Part shown: positions 1 through 5,715 of the stretch, piece after piece
Layout: every line of letters starts with the position of its first letter
How positions within the stretch are numbered: the first letter of the stretch is position 1
Assembly (NCBI GenBank): GCA_036521915.1
Contig: DATDGU010000066.1
Coordinates: 1-6,269, forward strand
Direction: 5' to 3'
Source: PALSA-555 sp036521915
Lineage (GTDB): Bacteria > Actinomycetota > Acidimicrobiia > IMCC26256 > PALSA-555
DNA: 6,269 nt
Position numbers and translations under genes: made by a program
Notes under the pieces: model-generated
Database searches by the model: none
Seen by the model: the letters and a program-made list of their open reading frames with translations, nothing else
Told to the model about the DNA's origin: nothing

Positions 1-1005
1 GCCATCGAGGCGGTGCTCGCCCCGTACAACCTCGGGCGCCTTAACCCGCTGGGCCTGAACCTGTGCGCGCCGGCGCTGTTCGCGCACGGCACCGACGCGC
101 AGCGCCGCCGGTTCCTCCCGCCGATCGTCCGCAACGAGGAGCGCTGGTGCCAGCTGTTCAGCGAGCCGGGCGCAGGCTCCGACCTGGCGTCGCTCGCGAC
201 GCGGGCGACAGCGGACGGGGACGAGTGGGTGGTGTCCGGGCAGAAGGTGTGGACCACCTGGGCTCACCGGTCGGACTTCGCCGTGCTGCTGGCCCGCACC
301 GACCCGGACGTGGCGAAGCGGCGCGGCCTCACCTACTTCCTCCTGGCGCTGCATCAGCCCGGCGTCGACGTGCGACCGCTGCGCCACCTGACGGGCGAGG
401 TCGACTTCAACGCGGTGTTCCTCGACGGCGCACGCGTCCCGGACGACCACCGCGTCGGCGCGCCCGGGGATGGCTGGCGGGTCGCGAATGCCACGCTGTC
501 CTCCGAGCGTCAGATGGTCGCCGGCGCCGGCTCGGGCGGTGTCGACCGAATCGGCGGCTCCGGCGCCGCTCACGCCGTCGCGTTGGCGCGTCGCCACCAC
601 CGCACCGCGGAGCCGGTGGTCCGCCAGCGCCTCGCCGCGTGCTTGGCCGAGGAGCGCGTGCGCGCCTGGACCAACGACCGGGCGCGCGCCGCACGATCCG
701 CCGGGCGGCCCCCCGGGCCGGAGACGAGCGTCGGCAAGGTCCACTCCGGCGAGCTGAACCAGCGCCTCCAGCTGCTCGCCGCCGACCTGCTGGGCGCCGA
801 CGCGACCGCCTGGCCCGACGACGAGGCGCCGGATGGGCGGTCGCTGCCCTATGAGGTGCGCGGGATGCTGCGCAGCCGGGCGAACACGATCGAGGGCGGC
901 ACGAGCGAGGTGAACCGGTCGATCGTCGGGGAGCGCGTCCTCGGGCTGCCGCGCGAGCCCGATCCGTGGCGCGACGCGCCGTGGCGTGAGGTGCCGCGCT
1001 CGTGA
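1..1005 (+). CDS. Acyl-CoA dehydrogenase, 5'-truncated by the window edge
   Basis: This is an FAD-dependent acyl-CoA dehydrogenase (FadE-like), which inserts the alpha-beta double bond into an acyl-CoA and passes electrons to an ETF-type acceptor; it is expected to be cytosolic. The frame is open from base 1 and shows 334 codons. Family members are usually about 380-400 residues, so roughly 50-65 N-terminal residues lie upstream, and the GTG at 13 is not taken as the start. Visible signatures, numbered from base 1, are the flavin/substrate motif QLFSEPGAGSDLASL (51-65), the middle beta-domain WVVSGQKVWTT (76-86), and the C-terminal helical domain ending in IEGGTSEVNRSIVGERVLG (297-315). The canonical medium-chain enzyme has its catalytic Glu directly before Gly-Thr; here that position is Gly, with Glu one residue earlier. 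The stop codon overlaps the next start by four bases. Family assignment is firm; substrate chain length or type is unknown. Confidence 0.95.
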   Translation, partial: AIEAVLAPYNLGRLNPLGLNLCAPALFAHGTDAQRRRFLPPIVRNEERWCQLFSEPGAGSDLASLATRATADGDEWVVSGQKVWTTWAHRSDFAVLLARTDPDVAKRRGLTYFLLALHQPGVDVRPLRHLTGEVDFNAVFLDGARVPDDHRVGAPGDGWRVANATLSSERQMVAGAGSGGVDRIGGSGAAHAVALARRHHRTAEPVVRQRLAACLAEERVRAWTNDRARAARSAGRPPGPETSVGKVHSGELNQRLQLLAADLLGADATAWPDDEAPDGRSLPYEVRGMLRSRANTIEGGTSEVNRSIVGERVLGLPREPDPWRDAPWREVPRS

Positions 1006-1808
1006 GCGCCCCGTACCGCCGCCTGCGCGTCAGCCGCGAGGGCCCGGTGGGCTGGCTCGCCTTCGACCGGCCCGACGCCGGGAACGCGCTCGACGCCGTG
1101 ATGTTCGACGAGCTCGAGCGGGCCTGGCGCGAGCTCGACGACGACCCGTCGGTGCGAGTCATCGTGAACACCGGCCGCGGGCCCACGTTCCAGACCGGCC
1201 TCGACCTTGTGGCGCTGCGTGACGACCCGGCGGCGTTCCGGGCGCACGCCCGCCGGACTCGCGACGCCGAGCTGCGCTTCACCGCCTGGCAGCTCGGCGT
1301 GACCACCCCCGTCGTCGCCGCCGTGAACGGCGTCTGCGCGGGCGGCGGGCTGCACTTCGTCGCCGACGCCGACGTCGTCATCGCCGCGTCCGACGCCACG
1401 TTCGTCGACCCCCACGTCTCCGTCGGACAGGTCGTCGCGTACGAGGGCATCGCGCTGGTGCGGAAGTCGCCCATGGAGACGATCCTGCGCATGGCGCTCG
1501 TCGGGCGGTACGAGCGCCTCCCGGCGGCACGCGCCTACCAGCTCGGGATCATCAGCCAGGTCGTCGACCCGCCCGACCGGCTCCACGACGAGGCCCAGAC
1601 GCTCGCCGAGACGATCGCCCGCAACTCCCCCGCCGCCATGGCCGCGACGAAGCGCGCCCTCTGGGGCGCACTCGAGGCTGGCCTCACCGACGCGTCCCGC
1701 GCCGGGGCGCTCGAGCTCGCCTCCCTCTGGGGCCACCCCGACCAGGAAGAAGGACCCCGCGCGTTCGCCGAGGGTCGCGACGCCCGCTGGGAGGTCGCGG
1801 CGCCGTGA
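1002..1808 (+). CDS. Crotonase-fold enoyl-CoA hydratase/isomerase family protein (first of tandem pair)
   Basis: This 268-residue protein has the usual crotonase length and probably acts on an acyl-CoA thioester as a hydratase, isomerase or hydrolase in the pathway served by this operon. The first oxyanion-hole segment is FQTGLDL (63-69), and the second is the triple glycine of CAGGGLH (112-118). Classical enoyl-CoA hydratase has catalytic Glu in the GGG-x-E and QPE motifs. Here both positions are His: H118 in GGGLH and H138 in DPHVSVG. A simple hydratase label is therefore tentative. The C-terminal region (TKRALWGALE and onward) corresponds to the trimerisation helices. The start is GTG, which overlaps the dehydrogenase stop as GTGA, with GAGG at 988-991 about ten bases upstream. 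It is about 56% identical to the next gene product up to residue 180 and about 93% beyond that (hand counts). Confidence 0.92.
   Translation: MSAPYRRLRVSREGPVGWLAFDRPDAGNALDAVMFDELERAWRELDDDPSVRVIVNTGRGPTFQTGLDLVALRDDPAAFRAHARRTRDAELRFTAWQLGVTTPVVAAVNGVCAGGGLHFVADADVVIAASDATFVDPHVSVGQVVAYEGIALVRKSPMETILRMALVGRYERLPAARAYQLGIISQVVDPPDRLHDEAQTLAETIARNSPAAMAATKRALWGALEAGLTDASRAGALELASLWGHPDQEEGPRAFAEGRDARWEVAAP
1542..1772 (+). repeat. Near-identical 3' segment shared by the two crotonase genes, copy 1
   Basis: This 231-bp segment aligns without gaps to 2339-2569, at an offset of 797. A hand count gives 16 mismatches (about 93% identity), 63 of 77 codons identical and 5 amino-acid differences. 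Codons at 1698-1760 differ from the other copy at one base only. The uncommon A-ending codons GAA GAA GGA are kept in both copies. Upstream of the segment the proteins share only about 56% identity. Confidence 0.85.
1789..1795 (+). promoter_or_regulatory. Ribosome binding site of the second crotonase gene
   Basis: GGGAGGT lies ten bases before the GTG at 1805, inside the end of the upstream gene. It is the clearest internal Shine-Dalgarno of the operon and supports the GTGA-overlap start. Confidence 0.6.
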
Positions 1809-2626
1809 CCTACGAGCACCTGCGACTCGAGCGCCACGGTCCCGTCGGCTGGCTCGTCAACAACCGGCCCGAGCACTTGAACGCGATGAACGCCCGCATG
1901 CGCGACGAGTTCGCCGACGCGTGGCTTGAGCTCGACGCCGACCCGGCCGTCCGCGTGATCGTCCACACCGGCGAGGGCCGGGCGTTCCAGACCGGTGTCG
2001 ACGTCACCGAGATCGCGACCGACGGCGTCGGCATGCAGCGCTACCGGGACTCGGTGGAGCGCTTCGACCTGCACTTCACGGCGTGGCACCAGCACGTCGC
2101 CAAGCCGGTCATCACCGCCGTGAACGGGATCTGCTGCGGCGGCGGGTTCCACTGGATCGCCGACGCGGACGTGGTCATCGCCGCGTCCGATGCGGTGTTC
2201 TTCGACCCGCACGTGTCGATCGGGCAGGTCGTCTCGCTGGAGGCGATCGGCCTCCTGCGCAAGATGCCCGTCGAGCCCGTCATGCGGATGGCGCTCGTCG
2301 GGCGCCACGAGCGGATGAGCGCCGCCCGCGCGTACGAGCTCGGGATGATCAGCCAGGTCGTCGACCCGCCCGACCGGCTCCGTGACGAGGCCCAGGCGCT
2401 CGCCGAGACGATCGCCCGGAACTCGCCCGCGGCCATGGCCGCGACGAAGCGCGCCCTGTGGGGCGCCCTCGAGACCGGCCTCACCGATGCCTGCCGCGCC
2501 GGGGCGCTCGAGCTCGCCTCCCTCTGGGGCCACCCTGACCAGGAAGAAGGACCCCGCGCCTTCGCCGAGCACCGCGAGGCCCACTGGGCCGATCCCGCCG
2601 GGCCCGGTCACCCGGCGGACGCGTGA
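1805..2626 (+). CDS. Crotonase-fold enoyl-CoA hydratase/isomerase family protein (second of tandem pair)
   Basis: This 273-residue crotonase superfamily protein is a paralogue of the gene immediately upstream. It has the oxyanion-hole segment FQTGVDV (61-67), the glycine triplet CGGGFHW (111-117), and DPHVSIGQV (134-142). The two catalytic Glu positions of rat-type enoyl-CoA hydratase are both His here (H116 and H136), as in the neighbour, so this is a shared subfamily feature and not a defect of one copy. The exact reaction (hydration, isomerisation, or C-C or thioester cleavage) cannot be read from sequence. The GTG start overlaps the previous stop as GTGA and has a good GGGAGGT Shine-Dalgarno at 1789-1795. 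The C-terminal tail, rich in Pro, Gly and Asp, diverges from its paralogue after the shared FAE motif. The pair could form mixed oligomers; that is inference. Confidence 0.92.
   Translation: MTYEHLRLERHGPVGWLVNNRPEHLNAMNARMRDEFADAWLELDADPAVRVIVHTGEGRAFQTGVDVTEIATDGVGMQRYRDSVERFDLHFTAWHQHVAKPVITAVNGICCGGGFHWIADADVVIAASDAVFFDPHVSIGQVVSLEAIGLLRKMPVEPVMRMALVGRHERMSAARAYELGMISQVVDPPDRLRDEAQALAETIARNSPAAMAATKRALWGALETGLTDACRAGALELASLWGHPDQEEGPRAFAEHREAHWADPAGPGHPADA
2339..2569 (+). repeat. Near-identical 3' segment shared by the two crotonase genes, copy 2
   Basis: This is the partner of 1542-1772. The similarity ends just after the shared GCCGAG (Ala-Glu), beyond which the two tails no longer resemble each other. 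It lies entirely within the coding sequence, encoding the C-terminal helical region of the crotonase fold. Confidence 0.85.
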
Positions 2627-4065
2627 CCCTCGCCGAGCTGCTGGACGCCTGCGACCCGGACACCGTCGCCGTGTACGCCGGCGACCGCCGCGTCACGCGC
2701 GGCGCGCTCGACGCGGCCGCCACGCAGGTCGCGTCCGCGCTGCACGACCTCGGCACGGCGCACGGCCAAGCCGTCGCCGTCATGGTGGGCGGCCCCGAGG
2801 CGATCGCGTCCCTGTTCGGCGTCTGGCGCGCCCGGCTCGTCGCCGTGCCGATCAACCCGCGACTCACCGACACCGAGGTGCGCGAGCGCCTCGACCGCGT
2901 GCCCGTCGCCGCGGTCGTCACCCGCCCTGCCGACGCGTCACGCGTGCCGGGACCCGTCGTCGCCGTCGACACCGCGGGCGTCCGCCTCGCGCGCGGCGGC
3001 GCGCCACCCCACCCGCCCGCCCGCTACGGCGCCGACGCCGCGCTCGTCCAGATGACGTCGGGCACGACCGGACCGCCGACCCCGGTCCTCCTGCAGCACG
3101 CCCCGGTGCTCGAGCAGCTCGACCGGGTGCTCGGGACGTTGCGGGGCGGCCGCACCGACGGGTCCCCGGACCGGCCACCGATGCCGAACCTCATCCCGGT
3201 GTCCCTCTCGCTGTGGGCCGGGATCTACAACGTCTGCTTCGCGTTCCGGGCGGGCGCCCCGGTCGTGCTGCTCGACCCCTTCGACACGGCGACGTTCGCC
3301 ACGCTGGTCGCGCGCCACGGCATCCGGTCGGTCGTCTTGCCGCCCGCGGCCATGGCCATGCTCGCCGACGACCCCACGGTCGCGTCGCTCGCACCGCTGC
3401 GGCTCGTGCGCAGCATCACTGCCCCGCTCTCGCCGTTCCTCGCGCGGCGATTCCACGACCGCTTCGGTGTCGACGTCCTCAACTCCTACGGCCAGACCGA
3501 GCTGGGCGGCGAGGTGATCGGCTGGAGCACGGCCGACCTGCGCGCCTTCGGCACGGCGAAGCTCGGCGCCGTCGGTCGGCCCCATCCGGGCGTCGACGTC
3601 CGCGTGGTCGACGGTGAGCTCCAGGTCCGCACCGGCACGGCGATCGGTGGCGACGCGCGCGGTGGCGCGCTCGACGGACGGCTCGACGCCGACGGCTGGT
3701 TCCGCACGGGGGACCTCGCGCGCGTCGACGACGACGGGTTCGTGTGGATCGAGGGTCGCGTCACCGAGATGATCAACCGCGGCGGGCTGAAGGTGTACCC
3801 GCGGGAGGTCGAGGAGGTGCTGCGCGCCCGACCAGAGGTGCGCGACGTCGCGGTCGTCGGAGCGCCCGACGAACGCCTGGGCGAGGTGCCCGTCGCGTTC
3901 GTGGTCGGCGACGCGCCACCCGACGCCGCGGCGCTCGAGGCGCACTGCCGTGCCGTGCTCGCCCCCTACAAGGTCCCGGTCCGGTTCGTGGGGATCGACG
4001 CGCTGCCGAGAAACGAGGTCGGCAAGGTGCTGTCGCGGACGCTCGTCGCCCGCCTCAGCCCGTAG
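2623..4065 (+). CDS. AMP-forming acyl-CoA synthetase/ligase (ANL superfamily)
   Basis: This enzyme activates a carboxylic acid with ATP to an acyl-adenylate and then to the acyl-CoA, so it probably feeds the dehydrogenase and crotonases upstream. It has 480 residues, slightly short for the family (about 500-550). Motifs in order are the phosphate loop MTSGTTGPPTPV (144-155), the adenine/aromatic motif NSYGQTELGG (287-296), GWFRTGDLARVDDDGFVWIEGR (358-379, with the ATP-ribose Asp364 and the hinge region), the NRGGLKVYPREVEE segment (385-398), and the C-terminal catalytic Lys468 in LPRNEVGKVL (461-470). The phosphate-loop Lys usual in TSGTTGxPKG is Thr153 here. The start is GTG, overlapping the previous stop as GTGA; no strong Shine-Dalgarno is visible, so translation probably depends on coupling. 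The substrate is unknown. It is the last gene of the operon and ends two bases from a convergent gene. Confidence 0.93.
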   Translation: MTLAELLDACDPDTVAVYAGDRRVTRGALDAAATQVASALHDLGTAHGQAVAVMVGGPEAIASLFGVWRARLVAVPINPRLTDTEVRERLDRVPVAAVVTRPADASRVPGPVVAVDTAGVRLARGGAPPHPPARYGADAALVQMTSGTTGPPTPVLLQHAPVLEQLDRVLGTLRGGRTDGSPDRPPMPNLIPVSLSLWAGIYNVCFAFRAGAPVVLLDPFDTATFATLVARHGIRSVVLPPAAMAMLADDPTVASLAPLRLVRSITAPLSPFLARRFHDRFGVDVLNSYGQTELGGEVIGWSTADLRAFGTAKLGAVGRPHPGVDVRVVDGELQVRTGTAIGGDARGGALDGRLDADGWFRTGDLARVDDDGFVWIEGRVTEMINRGGLKVYPREVEEVLRARPEVRDVAVVGAPDERLGEVPVAFVVGDAPPDAAALEAHCRAVLAPYKVPVRFVGIDALPRNEVGKVLSRTLVARLSP

Positions 4066-4072
4066 CGCTACG
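4061..4072. repeat. 12-bp perfect palindrome spanning two convergent stop codons
   Basis: CGTAGCGCTACG reads the same on both strands and contains the TAG of the acyl-CoA synthetase (4063-4065) and the TAG of the DUF3054 gene (4070-4068, minus strand). A second 12-bp palindrome, CGACGCGCGTCG, follows at 4080-4091. Neither is followed by a T tract, so this is not a canonical intrinsic terminator. It may be chance arising from symmetric stop codons, or a small bidirectional end signal. Confidence 0.5.
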
Positions 4073-4454
4073 CCGCGACCGACGCGCGTCGCCGGCCCAG
4101 CGCGGCGACGACGAGCCGCCAGCCGAGCGTCGCGAGCGCGAGGAACGAGAGCGCGACGACGCCGAAGACCAACGGGGTGGCCCGGGTCGTGAGGGAGGCG
4201 CGCAGCACGAGCGCCACGGTGACGCCGAGGACCACGGTGGCCGCTGCCCGCCACCACGGATGGGTGCGAGCCGTGTAGAGCCGAGTCGCGAAGGCCACGG
4301 CGAACCAGCCGAGCGCGAACGGCCAGAGCACGGCGACGAACCAGCCCGCACCGCCGTGGAGGTCGTGGCTGGTCCGGCCGACCGCGACGAAGACGACGAG
4401 GCAGGCCGCGTCGGCGGCCACGGCCGCACGCGCCACGCCGGAGGTTCGCCTCAC
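4068..4454 (-). CDS. DUF3054-like small integral membrane protein
   Basis: This 128-residue hydrophobic protein matches my recollection of the actinobacterial DUF3054 family, whose function is unknown. About four membrane segments are visible near residues 11-26, 37-56, 72-89 and 95-118. The family-like motif GRTSH is at 26-30, after the first helix, and a WPF motif lies in the second. The C-terminus is short and basic (RRRASVAA). The GTG start at 4454 overlaps the stop of the upstream flippase-like gene as GTGA, so the two are almost certainly co-transcribed and translationally coupled. No strong Shine-Dalgarno is visible. The longer open frame that continues upstream of this GTG overlaps the flippase gene in another frame and reads as Arg/Pro/Ala-rich shadow, which supports the short version. 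Gene reality is well supported; the family call is from memory of its motifs. Confidence 0.85.
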   Translation of the reverse strand: MRRTSGVARAAVAADAACLVVFVAVGRTSHDLHGGAGWFVAVLWPFALGWFAVAFATRLYTARTHPWWRAAATVVLGVTVALVLRASLTTRATPLVFGVVALSFLALATLGWRLVVAALGRRRASVAA

Positions 4455-5539
4455 GACGTCGAGTGTGCCTGCGTGACCCCGCCGGGGGCCGTATCGGGCG
4501 CGGCCGCCGGCACCGGCCGCGGGTGGCGGCGGCGGTAGACGACGGCGCAGACGAGGCCGATCGGCAGCGGCAGCCAGAACGACACGAGCCGGAACACGAG
4601 GGTGGCGAGCACGGCGTCGGCCGCCCGCACACCCGCGAGGGTCAGCGTGCCGGTGAGGCCGGCCTCGACGAAGCCGAGCCCGCCGGGCGTGAACGGCAGC
4701 ATGCCGAGCAGCTCGGCGGTCGTGAACGCCAGCAGGACGAGCGTCGGCTCGACGTGCGCGCCGATCGCCTGCAACGCGACGAGGAGCCCAAGGTACTCGA
4801 AGAGCCAGCGGGCCACCGCGGTCGTCACCGCGAGCGCCCAGTGCGACCCGATCGTCTCGCGCAGCACGTCGCGCTCGTGGAGCAGCCGCGCCCCGAGGTC
4901 GCGGATGGGCACCTTCTGCTGGCGCGCCCGGACCCGGTTCACGAGGCGCTGGAGCCCGTCGCCGAGGGCCTGGAGCGGGCGGGAGCGGTGCAGCACGGCC
5001 GTGCCCGCCAACGCGATCACCGCGAACACCACGGCGCCGATCCACGCCGCGTCGCCCAGGCTGCCCGGGACGGTGACGCCGGCAATGATCGCCGGGAGGC
5101 TGAAGACGGGCAGCACGAACACCGCGCACGAGATGAGCACCGAGGTCGCCGTGAGACCCGACGCGACGCTCGTGAGGTCGTAGCCGGCGTCGGCCAGCAG
5201 CTTCGCCTGCAGCGCCGTGCCGGTCGCGCCGCCGCCCGGCGTGATCCGGTTGAAGGCGTTCCCGACCATGTAGCTCGTCGCGCCGTCGAACCACGAGACC
5301 TGCGGCATGACGATGCGCTGCAGCAGCCAGATCGAGGCGAAGCTCGCGAGCTCGCACACGAGGATCACGGCGATCCACCACGGCTCGAACCGGGTCAGGT
5401 GCTCCCACGCCGAGAGCACCGACATGATGCTCGGGAACAGCAGGTAGAGACAGACCGCCGTGACGCACAGGAACAGCACCCGGCTGAGCGACCAGTGATG
5501 GCGAGAGATCTGCTCGTCCGGCGACGGCCGCTCCACCAA
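4451..5539 (-). CDS. Flippase-like membrane protein (lysylphosphatidylglycerol synthase TM-domain family)
   Basis: This polytopic inner-membrane protein of 362 residues has the UPF0104/YbhN-like domain also found in MprF, where it moves lipids across the membrane. No synthase domain is attached, so it is a stand-alone transporter or flippase candidate with an unknown lipid. Hydrophobic segments lie near residues 19-44, 53-77, 132-155, 165-183, 233-261, 266-303 and 309-335. Two family hallmarks are present: NRITPGGGATGTALQAKLL (97-115) and LPFTPGGLGFVEAGL (281-295), followed by RLVSFWLPLPIGL (317-329). The linker at 184-231 is basic and probably cytoplasmic. The start was placed at the TTG at 5539 because GGGAGG at 5553-5548 lies eight bases upstream. 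The adjacent GTG at 5536 is nearly as good, and the GTG at 5578 would add 13 residues but ignores this ribosome site. It overlaps the DUF3054 gene downstream by four bases. Confidence 0.92.
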   Translation of the reverse strand: MVERPSPDEQISRHHWSLSRVLFLCVTAVCLYLLFPSIMSVLSAWEHLTRFEPWWIAVILVCELASFASIWLLQRIVMPQVSWFDGATSYMVGNAFNRITPGGGATGTALQAKLLADAGYDLTSVASGLTATSVLISCAVFVLPVFSLPAIIAGVTVPGSLGDAAWIGAVVFAVIALAGTAVLHRSRPLQALGDGLQRLVNRVRARQQKVPIRDLGARLLHERDVLRETIGSHWALAVTTAVARWLFEYLGLLVALQAIGAHVEPTLVLLAFTTAELLGMLPFTPGGLGFVEAGLTGTLTLAGVRAADAVLATLVFRLVSFWLPLPIGLVCAVVYRRRHPRPVPAAAPDTAPGGVTQAHSTS

Positions 5540-5547
5540 CGGAGATA

Positions 5548-5553
5548 CCTCCC
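5548..5553 (-). promoter_or_regulatory. Ribosome binding site of the flippase-like gene
   Basis: On the minus strand GGGAGG (extended GGGAGGT) sits eight bases before the TTG at 5539 and eleven before the GTG at 5536. It decides between these starts and the upstream GTG at 5578. Confidence 0.65.
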
Positions 5554-5687
5554 GCGCTTGCCGGGTCCGTCGTCCCACACCCGACGTTATGGCACCGGCC
5601 GGCTCGGACGCGGTGCCCCGCCGGGCCCCGCCGGGGCGTCCCGACCGCCGGCGCCCCCGCCGAGCAGGCGACCCACCCGGCCGCGCA

Positions 5688-5701
5688 CAAACGCATGTTC
5701 G
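5688..5701 (+). promoter_or_regulatory. Putative LexA operator (SOS box)
   Basis: CAAACGCATGTTCG differs by one base (A for G at position 2) from the Gram-positive and actinobacterial LexA pattern CGAAC-N4-GTTCG, and its inner bases fit the RNRY spacer preference. It lies one base before a TAGACT -10-like hexamer, where a bound repressor would block RNA polymerase. The downstream gene is an alkylation-repair dioxygenase, which makes damage-inducible control plausible. It is a single site, judged by eye. Confidence 0.5.
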
Positions 5702-5702
5702 G

Positions 5703-5708
5703 TAGACT
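5703..5708 (+). promoter_or_regulatory. Putative -10 element of the alkB-like gene
   Basis: TAGACT fits the actinobacterial TANNNT -10 pattern. Transcription would start about 6-8 bases downstream, near 5714-5716, at or next to the proposed TTG start, implying a leaderless or nearly leaderless transcript. No clear -35 hexamer is visible; the SOS-like site covers part of the spacer. Confidence 0.45.
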
Positions 5709-5715
5709 GAGGACC

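Larger units (their letters stand above)
5540..5715. other. Divergent intergenic region between the flippase-like gene and alkB-like gene
   Basis: This 176-bp stretch is the only real intergenic space in the window. For the minus-strand gene it holds the GGGAGG ribosome site and a weak -10-like TAACGT (5589-5584) with no recognisable -35. It then carries a 7-bp inverted repeat (GGCACCG at 5591-5597, CGGTGCC at 5611-5617) and a tandem 10-mer GCCCCGCCGG (5615-5624 and 5625-5634). At its right end are the SOS-box-like site and the TAGACT element of the alkB-like gene. I see no RNA gene or terminator with a T tract. Confidence 0.6.

Noticed and set aside
13..15. GTG at 13 as start of the acyl-CoA dehydrogenase
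   Set aside because: The frame is open to base 1 and the family needs about 50 more N-terminal residues, so the gene begins upstream of the window.
407..2611. Several long minus-strand open frames antisense to the dehydrogenase and crotonases
   Set aside because: They have low-complexity basic composition and similar shadows arise from both paralogues, as expected from GC-rich codon use; no start signals or motifs were seen.
4056..4095. Intrinsic terminator between the convergent operons
   Set aside because: The palindromes allow only very short stems with no proper loop and there is no T tract on either side.
2938..4632. Long minus-strand open frame (564 codons) antisense to the acyl-CoA synthetase
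   Set aside because: Its translation is Arg/Pro/Ala/Gly-rich with no domain motifs, it crosses the convergent gene boundary, and the plus-strand frame has clear ANL motifs. This is a GC-bias shadow.
5576..5578. GTG at 5578 (minus strand) as start of the flippase-like gene
   Set aside because: The strong GGGAGG at 5553-5548 would then lie inside the coding region, and the extra residues look like a basic non-family extension.
5695..5697. ATG at 5695 as start of the alkB-like gene
   Set aside because: It has no Shine-Dalgarno, lies inside the SOS-like site and upstream of the TAGACT element, and would add seven residues before the family-like N-terminus. It remains the main alternative.
5686..5708. 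RecA-independent (PafBC-type) damage promoter TTGTCRGTG-N8-TANNNT
   Set aside because: The nine bases eight positions before TAGACT do not match the TTGTCRGTG part.
4463..5710. 415-codon plus-strand open frame opposite the flippase-like gene
   Set aside because: It is a hydrophilic Arg/Glu/His-rich translation without motifs; the opposite strand encodes a well-formed polytopic membrane protein.
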